Shown piece after piece: positions 1 through 6,187 of a stretch of 6,691 nucleotides of DNA. Made by a program: the position numbers and the translations under genes. The notes beneath the pieces were generated by a model. That model had not been told where the DNA came from. It saw only the letters and a list, made by a program, of their open reading frames with translations, and did no database searches. Position 1 is the stretch's first letter. Every line of letters begins with the position of its first letter. This DNA is from Pontimonas sp. (GTDB lineage Bacteria; Actinomycetota; Actinomycetes; Actinomycetales; Microbacteriaceae). The stretch lies in NCBI GenBank assembly GCA_021741945.1, contig JAIOWV010000068.1, positions 1-6,691 on the forward strand. Direction: 5' to 3'.

Positions 1-601
1 GATCGAGTGCAGGCCAATAGAGATAGGCCAAGGCTCTCTCGTTGGAATCAAAGAAAACTCGCATGGCTTCAGCCTGCTCTTCCAATGTCTTGACACCGCG
101 GAAGGTGGCGCCCCGCCAGACCGCTTTAGTGAAATCGGAGCCCGCAAACCGAGCCTCACCGAGCGCTAGGGAAGGGACTCCCTGCACCGCGGCTGTCTCG
201 AAGATGGTGGGTCGCAGTTGCCAGGTGTTCGGGTCCACATGGGGGGCCCACTCCTTCAAGTGATTGATCATCGCCCCAGAGCGTGGGTCCCGAATCGTGT
301 AGCCAACGATCCCGTGCGCCCCAGCACCAACCCCCGTAGTGAGAGAAGTCAGAGCGCTGGCAGTGGTTGAGGGGAAACCCGAATCAGCGACGAGGTTCCT
401 TGCCGACCAGGCGCTGTGCAACCAGCGAGCGTGGCCTTTACGATCCCGGAGATTTGTGGCGCCAAGGCCATCAACAACAAGCACTGCAGCCTTGCGCGCC
501 GGCCCGAGACCCAACGGATTCTCCTGACCGAGAACCGCGCGGTGGCAACTATCCAGCACGTCGGCAAGCCTCAGAGGCGCCGACGCCTGAACCAGTACCA
601 T
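1..601 (-). CDS. Alkaline phosphatase family protein / type I phosphodiesterase-nucleotide pyrophosphatase (partial, 3' end outside window)
   Basis: This minus-strand frame stays open from the start to the left edge, giving about 200 residues with no stop. Residues 38-47 read AAVLVVDGLG, the first beta strand of the alkaline-phosphatase fold with the metal-binding Asp at 44. Residues 76-89 (FPSTTASALTSLTT) carry the candidate nucleophilic Thr (79 or 80), followed by AHGIVGY at 95-101. This order (VDGLG, then PSTT, then HGIVGY) is typical of the phosphodiesterase/nucleotide pyrophosphatase family, which hydrolyses phosphate mono- or diesters with two metal ions. The substrate cannot be read from the sequence. 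I see no signal peptide, so it is probably cytoplasmic. Only the N-terminal half is present. The start at 601 is preferred over an in-frame ATG at 610 because it has an AGGA eight bases upstream and a TAGGAT box placed for a leaderless transcript. It is divergent from the topoisomerase A gene. Confidence 0.82.
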   Translation of the reverse strand, partial: MVLVQASAPLRLADVLDSCHRAVLGQENPLGLGPARKAAVLVVDGLGATNLRDRKGHARWLHSAWSARNLVADSGFPSTTASALTSLTTGVGAGAHGIVGYTIRDPRSGAMINHLKEWAPHVDPNTWQLRPTIFETAAVQGVPSLALGEARFAGSDFTKAVWRGATFRGVKTLEEQAEAMRVFFDSNERALAYLYWPALD

Positions 602-616
602 AGGCGCCATCCTATG
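599..616. repeat. Inverted repeat CATAGG-N6-CCTATG spanning both divergent start codons
   Basis: Two perfect 6-bp arms (599-604 and 611-616) flank a 6-bp spacer. Each arm ends in the ATG of one divergent gene: the phosphodiesterase start at 601 on the minus strand and the topoisomerase A start at 614 on the plus strand. It could be an operator or simply the symmetry of two similar translation starts. The arms are too short to argue for more. Confidence 0.4.
609..614 (-). promoter_or_regulatory. Putative -10 box (TAGGAT) for the phosphodiesterase gene, leaderless spacing
   Basis: On the minus strand TAGGAT is followed by seven bases and then the ATG at 601. TANNNT hexamers at this distance from a start codon are common at leaderless actinobacterial genes, so transcription could begin at or next to the A of the start codon. 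No convincing -35 was seen. The box overlaps the start codon of the divergent topoisomerase A gene. It is a short match and could be chance. Confidence 0.3.
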
Positions 617-3052
617 ACTGCCCCGACTTCTCCCTCCCCTGCCGTGCCCTCTGAACGCATCGTCGACGTCGAACTGACCGACGAGATGCAGGGTTCGTTC
701 TTGGAGTACGCCTACTCGGTGATCTATTCGAGGGCCCTCCCTGATGCCCGCGACGGGCTGAAACCGGTCCAGCGACGCATCATCTACCAAATGGCTCAGA
801 TGGGGCTGTCTCCCGACAAGGGACACGTTAAATCCGCCCGTGTAGTCGGCGAGGTCATGGGAAAGCTCCACCCGCACGGTGACAGCGCGATTTACGACGC
901 GCTCGTCCGTTTGGCACAGAACTTCAGCTTGAGAATCCCCATGGTCGATGGTCACGGCAACTTCGGATCTCTCGACGACGGCCCTGCGGCCGCTCGGTAC
1001 ACCGAAGCTCGCTTGCGTCCCGAGGCCATGGCCATGGTGGCGGATCTCGACGAGGACGTTGTCGATTTTGTCCCCAACTACGACAACCAACTTCTTCAGC
1101 CAAGCGTTCTGCCAGCCGCAATTCCTCACCTCCTGGTCAATGGCGCGAGCGGAATTGCTGTGGGTATGGCGACGAACATGGCGCCTCACAATCTCGGCGA
1201 AGTAGTAGAAGCCCTGCGCCACCTCATCGACAACCCTGACGCGACTCTGGAGTCGCTAATGGGTTTCCTCCCGGGTCCAGACCTTCCTACCGGTGGCACC
1301 ATCGTGGGGCTCGAAGGAATAAAGGAGGCCTACGAAACCGGTCGCGGAAGCTTCAAAACGCAAGCGACGGTTGCCGTGGAGAATGTGGGTCCGCGGAAAA
1401 CAGGGCTGGTCATTACCGAACTTCCCTACCTCGTGGGACCAGAACGGGTCATCGACAAGATTAAAGATGCCGTCAACAGCAAGAAGCTGTCCGGCATTAG
1501 CGATGTCACGGATCTCACCGACCGCCACAACGGCCTGCGGCTGGTCATCAGCCTCAAGAGCGGGTTTGACCCCCAAGCAGTGTTGGCCGAGCTGTACCGG
1601 CTTACCCCGCTCGAAGAGAACTTTTCGATCAACTCCGTAGCGCTGGTGAACGGGCAGCCCCAGACGCTTGGGCTCAAAGAGTTGCTAGAAGTTTTCCTGG
1701 ATCACCGCGTGGCCGTCGTCACAAGACGTTCCATATTCAGGCTCGACCAGAGGAGGAAGAGACTGCACCTGGTCGAGGGTCTCCTCATCGCCATGACTGA
1801 TATCGATGAGGTCATCCAAGTAATCCGGTCCTCTGACGATGTCCAAACCGCTCGGACCCGACTTCAAGAAGTGTTCTCGCTCAGCGTCGAGCAGACCGAC
1901 TACATTCTTGAGCTTCGTCTCCGACGCCTTACGCGCATGTCCGCAATCGAGCTAGAAACCGAGCGCGACGCACTCCGGGAGGAGATCGCCCACCTCACCG
2001 CACTGCTGGCCAACCCCGAACTCATCCGCACAACTGTTTCCGATGAGTTGGGCGCGGTGTCTGAGGCCTATGGAACTCCTCGCCGGAGCGTTCTCTCGGG
2101 CGTCACCACACCAGTTGTGAGAGCAAAGCCAAGCGTTGCCAATCTAGAAATCAGCGACGCGCCCTGCGACGTCCTGGTCTCTGCGACTCGGAGGGCCGCT
2201 CGCGTTGTGTGGCCAGAGGGCACGGCCCGAACTCCGGGCACACGCGGCGCGCACGACGCGCTCATGGCCAAAACCTCCACTAGGTTGCGTGGCTCACTTG
2301 GCGCCGTCACGAGCGCTGGAAACCTGCATGTTTTCCAACCGATGGACCTGCCAGAGCTTGACCCATCCGGTCCGCACCTCGCGGAGGGAGTGTCACTTCA
2401 TGAGTTCCTCGGGCTTGGGCCAAGCGATGGGGCAATTCTTGCCGTTGTGAACCTGGAGGATGCACCCACCGTCATGCTCGGTACGGCTTCCGGCGTAGTC
2501 AAACGAGTGGCGCTCTCTGGATTACCCGAGAAAACCCAGCACAGCCTTATCTCTCTGAAGGACGGAGACACCGTTGTGGGAGCGAGCATTGCAGGCGATG
2601 ACACGCACTGCGTTTTCATCAGCTCACAGGGCCAACTTCTCCATTTCCCTGCAACAGCGGTGCGCCCTCAGGGCCCCAGTGCCGCTGGCATGGCAGGAAT
2701 TGCACTTGGGGAGGGCGCCCGCGTTGTCTGGGCTGGTGCGCTTCCGCCCCAGGACGCCAGCGTCATTACCGTCTCTGGGTCTTCTCAGGTCCTGCCTGGC
2801 ACCGAGGCAGTGCGCATTAAGCGCACCGCTCTTTCCCAGTTCCCGCCGAAAGGCCGCGCGACCGGCGGCGTGAGGGCCCACACGTTCTTGAAGGGCGAGG
2901 ATGTGCTCCTCACGGCTTATGTCGGAGAGAATCCGCTCGCATTGGGCCCCAAAGGCAAGCCACTAGAGCTCGATATTCCCGAAGCGAAACGAGACGCCTC
3001 CGGCGCCCTCACCCCAGAGAGCCCCGAGGTCTTCGGCGAAGCCCTCAGCTAG
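614..3052 (+). CDS. parC: Type IIA DNA topoisomerase subunit A (topoisomerase IV / second gyrase-like subunit, ParC/GyrA family)
   Basis: This 812-residue protein is the DNA breakage-reunion subunit. It works with the convergent B subunit in an ATP-dependent type IIA topoisomerase that passes one duplex through another, likely decatenating or relaxing chromosomes. The winged-helix and tower region covers roughly residues 25-490. The quinolone-resistance-determining segment HPHGDSAIYD (86-95) has Ser91 and Asp95. The catalytic Tyr is 129 in ARYTEARL, with Arg128 before it. Ile181 in GASGIAVGMATN is the DNA-intercalating Ile. Residues 426-441 (EQTDYILELRLRRLTR) match the coiled-coil gate. The C-terminal region (about 500-812) resembles the beta-pinwheel but has no clear QRRGGKG GyrA box, only KGRATGGVR at 746-754. 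That favours a ParC-like enzyme over supercoiling gyrase. The frame is open back to 416, but the upstream 66 residues do not look like the family. The conserved start (ERIVDVELTDEMQGSFLEYA, 14-33) sits just after the ATG at 614. Confidence 0.93.
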   Translation: MTAPTSPSPAVPSERIVDVELTDEMQGSFLEYAYSVIYSRALPDARDGLKPVQRRIIYQMAQMGLSPDKGHVKSARVVGEVMGKLHPHGDSAIYDALVRLAQNFSLRIPMVDGHGNFGSLDDGPAAARYTEARLRPEAMAMVADLDEDVVDFVPNYDNQLLQPSVLPAAIPHLLVNGASGIAVGMATNMAPHNLGEVVEALRHLIDNPDATLESLMGFLPGPDLPTGGTIVGLEGIKEAYETGRGSFKTQATVAVENVGPRKTGLVITELPYLVGPERVIDKIKDAVNSKKLSGISDVTDLTDRHNGLRLVISLKSGFDPQAVLAELYRLTPLEENFSINSVALVNGQPQTLGLKELLEVFLDHRVAVVTRRSIFRLDQRRKRLHLVEGLLIAMTDIDEVIQVIRSSDDVQTARTRLQEVFSLSVEQTDYILELRLRRLTRMSAIELETERDALREEIAHLTALLANPELIRTTVSDELGAVSEAYGTPRRSVLSGVTTPVVRAKPSVANLEISDAPCDVLVSATRRAARVVWPEGTARTPGTRGAHDALMAKTSTRLRGSLGAVTSAGNLHVFQPMDLPELDPSGPHLAEGVSLHEFLGLGPSDGAILAVVNLEDAPTVMLGTASGVVKRVALSGLPEKTQHSLISLKDGDTVVGASIAGDDTHCVFISSQGQLLHFPATAVRPQGPSAAGMAGIALGEGARVVWAGALPPQDASVITVSGSSQVLPGTEAVRIKRTALSQFPPKGRATGGVRAHTFLKGEDVLLTAYVGENPLALGPKGKPLELDIPEAKRDASGALTPESPEVFGEALS
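3049..3052. other. Palindromic CTAG shared as stop codon by both convergent topoisomerase genes
   Basis: TAG at 3050-3052 ends the A subunit on the plus strand. The reverse complement of 3049-3051 is also TAG and ends the B subunit on the minus strand. The two reading frames therefore overlap tail to tail by four bases. No room is left for a terminator between them, and I saw no clear GC hairpin with a T run close by. Confidence 0.95.
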
Positions 3053-5130
3053 GCGTCAATCCGCTCCCTGGAAAGACCTGGCCCAGAGACAATAAAGTCG
3101 CGCCGGGGAGCAACCTCGTTGCCCATCAGTAACTCGAACACATCTGAGGCCGCTTGCGCGTCCGAGACTCGGACTCGCCGCAGCGTCCGGCCCGCGGGGT
3201 TCATCGTGGTGTCAGCAAGTTGATCGGCGTCCATCTCGCCCAGACCTTTGTAACGCTGAATGGGTTCTTGGTATGTCTTGCCCGCAGCCTTGAGAGAGGC
3301 CAGCACAGTCGTCAGCTCATCCTCTGAGTAGGTATAGATAACTTCGTTACCCGCTTTCCCCCGCCCCTGCACGATGACGCGGTGGAGGGGCGGCACTGCG
3401 GCATACACGCGTCCCGCCTCGACAAGCGGTCGCATGTAACGAAAGAACAGGGTGAGCAGGAGGGTCCTGATGTGGGCGCCATCGACATCGGCATCCGACA
3501 TGATGATGATTTTCCCGTAGCGGGCGCTCGCGATGTCGAAGGTTCGACCAGAACCCGCGCCAACGACCTGGATGATGGCAGCACACTCTTGGTTATCGAG
3601 CATGTCTTGGACAGAAGCTTTCTGCGTGTTCAGGATCTTGCCGCGAATGGGCAACAGCGCCTGATGGTTGCTGTCTCTCGCGAGCTTTGCGGTGCCAAGC
3701 GCTGAATCGCCCTCCACAATGAAGAGTTCAGTGCCCTCTACGTCCTTGGTGCGACAATCCACAAGCTTTGTGGGCAAGGTAGAAGATTCAAGGGCTGTCT
3801 TTCGCCGCTGGGTTTCCTTGAGAGCCCTGGCCGAGAGGCGGGTCTTCATTTCGGCGACGATTTTCTCCTGAAGCAGGGCGCTCGCCGCCTTGTCATCGCG
3901 CTTGCTAGAACTGAACTTCTGCGCGAGCCCCTCTGAAACAACCGACTGCACGATCGCCTTGATACCCGGAGTCCCCAGCACCTCCTTGGTTTGGCCTTCA
4001 AACTGTGGTTCAGGCACACGGACGGCAACGATTGCGGTCAGACCCGCAACGATGTCGTCCTTCTCCACTTTGTCTTTACCCACCTTGAGTCGGCGGGCGT
4101 TCTTATCAATCTCAGCCCGAATGGCCTTTACGAGTCCGGCATCGAAACCAGCCTGGTGGGTGCCGCCCTTCGGCGTCTGGATGATGTTCACAAAACTCTT
4201 GTTCACCGTGTCGTACCCGGTGCCCCACTGGACGACCACGTCCACGTGGACATCCCGCGTGACATCGGTGGATTCCAGGCGTCCCTGAGAATCCAACATC
4301 GGCACAGTCTCATCAAACTGGCCAGCGCCAGAAAAATGCCAAGGCCCAACGACGGGCTGGTCAGGGGCTAAGAATTCGAGGAAATCCTTGAGGCCGCCCT
4401 CGGAAGAGTATGTCGCGACTGCCTCCTGTGCACCGCTGCGATCATGGACCAGGATTGTGAGCCCCGGCACCAAGAACGCCGTTTGCCGGGCTCGTTCTGC
4501 CAGTTCGGGTGACGCGAAGTGTGCGGCCTTCCCAAAGATTTGGGGGTCTGGCCAAAACCGAACCCGCGTGCCAGTAACACCCTTGGCCACTTTTCCTAAG
4601 CGGACCAACTCGCTGTTGTCGACGAAAGGCTCAAAGGGAGAGCTAGGGCCTTTCGGCCCGTTTTCATCGCTGAAAACTCCCGGCTCTCCTCGTCGGAAAG
4701 ACATGCCCCACGTGACGCCGTCGCGGTCCACCTCGACGTCGAGACGTTCTGACAGAGCGTTGACCACAGAGGCGCCCACGCCGTGGAGACCGCCAGAGGT
4801 CACGTACGAGCCCGCTCCAAACTTTCCACCTGCGTGAAGTTTTGTGAACACCAGCTCCACGCCCGTGAGGCCCGACTTTGGCTCGATATCAACAGGGACG
4901 CCGCGCCCGAGGTCGTGAACTTCCACGCTGCCGTCAGCCTGGACAAGGACGGAAATTTCGTTGCCATGCCCAGCGACGGCTTCGTCAACAGAGTTATCGA
5001 TGAGTTCCCACAGGCAGTGCATCAAGCCTCTGGCATCGGTGGAACCGATGTACATACCGGGGCGCTTGCGGACAGCCTCGAGGCCTTCTAAAACTGAGAG
5101 GTGCCTGGCTGAATAATCTGAACTGGCCAC
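3049..5130 (-). CDS. parE: Type IIA DNA topoisomerase subunit B (topoisomerase IV / second gyrase-like subunit, ParE/GyrB family)
   Basis: This 693-residue ATPase subunit is the partner of the convergent A subunit. The N-terminal GHKL domain has RKRPGMYIGS (21-30) and WELIDNSVDE (41-50), with the general-base Glu42 and Mg-binding Asn46. Asp73 lies in HDLGRGVP, and the ATP lid is GGLHGVGASVVNA (113-125). The transducer domain has the QTK loop at 380-382, contacting the gamma-phosphate. The TOPRIM domain has EGDSALGTAK (473-482, Glu473), PIRGKILN (494-501) and the acidic DADVD (546-550). The C-terminal block IQRYKGLGEMD (624-634) is intact. It lacks the roughly 170-residue insertion of proteobacterial GyrB. 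EGDSALG rather than EGDSAGG is the form I associate with the actinobacterial second B subunit. The start is GTG, with in-frame TAG two codons upstream and AAGGAG 11 bases upstream. ParE is favoured over GyrB because the partner lacks a clear GyrA box and no dnaA-gyrBA context is visible. Confidence 0.93.
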   Translation of the reverse strand: MASSDYSARHLSVLEGLEAVRKRPGMYIGSTDARGLMHCLWELIDNSVDEAVAGHGNEISVLVQADGSVEVHDLGRGVPVDIEPKSGLTGVELVFTKLHAGGKFGAGSYVTSGGLHGVGASVVNALSERLDVEVDRDGVTWGMSFRRGEPGVFSDENGPKGPSSPFEPFVDNSELVRLGKVAKGVTGTRVRFWPDPQIFGKAAHFASPELAERARQTAFLVPGLTILVHDRSGAQEAVATYSSEGGLKDFLEFLAPDQPVVGPWHFSGAGQFDETVPMLDSQGRLESTDVTRDVHVDVVVQWGTGYDTVNKSFVNIIQTPKGGTHQAGFDAGLVKAIRAEIDKNARRLKVGKDKVEKDDIVAGLTAIVAVRVPEPQFEGQTKEVLGTPGIKAIVQSVVSEGLAQKFSSSKRDDKAASALLQEKIVAEMKTRLSARALKETQRRKTALESSTLPTKLVDCRTKDVEGTELFIVEGDSALGTAKLARDSNHQALLPIRGKILNTQKASVQDMLDNQECAAIIQVVGAGSGRTFDIASARYGKIIIMSDADVDGAHIRTLLLTLFFRYMRPLVEAGRVYAAVPPLHRVIVQGRGKAGNEVIYTYSEDELTTVLASLKAAGKTYQEPIQRYKGLGEMDADQLADTTMNPAGRTLRRVRVSDAQAASDVFELLMGNEVAPRRDFIVSGPGLSRERIDA

Positions 5131-5141
5131 GGTCTAGGTAA

Positions 5142-5147
5142 CTCCTT
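5142..5147 (-). promoter_or_regulatory. Ribosome binding site AAGGAG for topoisomerase subunit B
   Basis: A perfect AAGGAG on the minus strand precedes the GTG start by 11 bases, slightly longer than usual. It decides the start because an in-frame TAG lies two codons upstream of the GTG and no closer ATG or GTG fits the conserved N-terminus. Confidence 0.7.
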
Positions 5148-5302
5148 GTGTTGTAACGCACCCCTGAGCATAGGGCTGGGGTGGGACAAGGCCTGTTCAC
5201 ACCGCCGAGAAAGCAAACTACGCGGTAGGCGAACCTGGGAGAGTCGGACCGTGAATCTCAGCACAGTCATGATGAAATGTTCCAGAACAAGAACACCAGG
5301 CC

Positions 5303-5308
5303 AAGGAG
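5303..5308 (+). promoter_or_regulatory. Ribosome binding site AAGGAG for the zinc-ribbon protein
   Basis: AAGGAG sits five bases before the ATG at 5314. It fixes that start against the longer in-frame extension reaching back to 5146. Confidence 0.8.
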
Positions 5309-5313
5309 AGACA

Positions 5314-5547
5314 ATGTCTTACGCAGCAACCGAGACCACCGACAGCGCTCTCGACATTGTCGCGCCACTGGGCGCAGGCGACGTGTGCGACAGTTGTGGA
5401 GCCCAGGCCTACGTTCGGGTGACTCTCAACACGGGCGATTTGCTCTTCTGCGGTCACCACGCCTCTAAGTACCGCGAGTCACTAGGCGACAAGATCGTGA
5501 AATGGCACGACGAAACAGACCGACTGCGGGATGACCGCGCGCACTAA
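5314..5547 (+). CDS. Small zinc-ribbon protein, DUF7455-like
   Basis: This is a 77-residue soluble protein. Cys25 and Cys28 form a CDSC knuckle, and Cys46 with His48 and His49 (FCGHHAS) gives the second half of a likely zinc site. Between them, QAYVRVTLNTGDLLFC (31-46) reads as two beta strands of a zinc ribbon. The tail from residue 53 is charged and probably helical (KIVKWHDETDRLRDD). Small proteins with this layout are widespread in actinobacteria next to the topoisomerase B gene and carry the DUF7455 label; their function is unknown to me. The start is set by an excellent ribosome binding site. The stop overlaps the next gene by 17 bases, so translation of the two is probably coupled. It is divergent from the topoisomerase B gene and may share regulation with it. 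A nucleic-acid-binding or protein-binding role is a guess from the fold only. Confidence 0.85.
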   Translation: MSYAATETTDSALDIVAPLGAGDVCDSCGAQAYVRVTLNTGDLLFCGHHASKYRESLGDKIVKWHDETDRLRDDRAH

Positions 5548-6187
5548 GTCAGGCCCTCCCCTGCGGAGCGCTGAGCTCTCGCGTGTCGCCCTCACAGCGA
5601 ACTTGAGCGCGTTGCGGGCGAACCACGGCGAGGATGCTGCAGTTGACTTGCGCGCTAACGCACTCGGTCTCGGGAGCGCAGAGGTCGCGGGGCTCGCCCA
5701 CGACGTTGGATTTCGGCACTGTGTGGTGGATCCTTGGGATACTCCCCCTGCTGGGCTAAAGACCGTCGCCGCTGGCGTCGCCGCTGTTTCCGGCTGGTGG
5801 GATGGCGAAGGAGGACCCGTCGTCTCTTTTGGCGCCACCGTCATTTCCGTCAAGACCGTGCCATCTGGAACAGCTGTGTCATATGGCTATGAGTACACGA
5901 CGACGACAGACACCACTCTGGCTCTTGTCAGCGCTGGCTTCGCTGACGGTGTCCCCCGAGTGACCGGAGGCAGGATTGCCCTCGGCGGAGTCACCTTCCC
6001 CATTGCTGGACGCATCGCAATGGACCAGTGCGTGGTGGACGTAGGCGACGCATCTGTCGAGGTTGGGCAGCGGGCCGTTATTTGGGGAGGCTCACCCTCA
6101 CTGGCTCAGTGGAGCCTGTGGTCCCACAGGCCAGAGTCGGCGCTACTTGCACACCTGGGGTCGCGGGTGGTGAAGACATGGCACTAG
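5531..6187 (+). CDS. Alanine racemase C-terminal domain protein with a truncated, non-PLP-binding N-terminal remnant
   Basis: This 218-residue protein is far shorter than full alanine racemase (about 370). Residues 95-185 match the C-terminal beta domain: VSYGYEY (116-122) with Tyr118 at the place of the catalytic Tyr265 of the Geobacillus enzyme, then AGFADGVPR (135-143) and GRIAMDQCVVDVGD (160-173), and a GSRV motif near the end (210-213). The first 67 residues still resemble the start of the PLP barrel. However, the lysine motif AVxKxxAYGHG reads AVDLRANALGLG (37-48): Arg41 replaces the PLP lysine and Leu45 the adjacent Tyr. Most of the barrel (about 150 residues) is absent. Alone it should not bind PLP as a normal racemase. 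The phosphate-contacting Tyr near the usual C-terminus is not obvious. Its start lies inside the zinc-ribbon gene and its end overlaps the next racemase gene by 10 bases. It may be a partner subunit for that protein, a regulator, or a decaying paralogue. Confidence 0.85.
   Translation: MTARTKSGPPLRSAELSRVALTANLSALRANHGEDAAVDLRANALGLGSAEVAGLAHDVGFRHCVVDPWDTPPAGLKTVAAGVAAVSGWWDGEGGPVVSFGATVISVKTVPSGTAVSYGYEYTTTTDTTLALVSAGFADGVPRVTGGRIALGGVTFPIAGRIAMDQCVVDVGDASVEVGQRAVIWGGSPSLAQWSLWSHRPESALLAHLGSRVVKTWH

Larger units (their letters stand above)
5131..5313. promoter_or_regulatory. Divergent intergenic region between topoisomerase subunit B and the zinc-ribbon/alanine racemase operon
   Basis: These 183 bases hold the only real intergenic space in the window and must carry promoters for both directions. 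Candidate hexamers are TATGCT on the minus strand around 5168-5173 and CATGAT on the plus strand at 5268-5273. Neither has a matching -35 element at normal spacing, so I do not assign a promoter. I saw no long inverted repeat, riboswitch-like fold or small gene. A frame open from 5146 is only an upstream extension of the next gene. Confidence 0.5.

Noticed and set aside
42..263. Plus-strand frame of 73 residues near the left edge
   Set aside because: It lies opposite the phosphodiesterase gene, whose motifs are clear, and its own sequence has no recognisable features.
416..613. 66-residue N-terminal extension of the topoisomerase A frame, starting at an ATG at 416
   Set aside because: The extension shows no similarity to the family and runs antisense through the phosphodiesterase gene. 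The conserved N-terminus begins just after the ATG at 614.
3000..3110. Bidirectional intrinsic terminator at the convergent junction
   Set aside because: Short GC-rich complementary stretches such as CGCC/GGCG occur near 2996-3005, but none has a T run on either strand and they lie inside conserved coding sequence.
3890..4837. Long plus-strand frames opposite the topoisomerase B gene (132 and 149 residues)
   Set aside because: They lie entirely antisense to strongly conserved ATPase and transducer coding sequence and have no recognisable motif. They fit shadows of GC-rich codon use.
5146..5313. 56-residue upstream extension of the zinc-ribbon frame
   Set aside because: It is rich in Arg, Ser and Cys without pattern and overlaps the topoisomerase B ribosome binding site. 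A strong AAGGAG lies in front of the ATG at 5314.
5482..5853. Minus-strand frame of 123 residues opposite the racemase C-domain gene
   Set aside because: It is low-complexity Ala/Pro/Thr/Ser-rich and antisense to a gene with clear family motifs. No ribosome binding site supports it.
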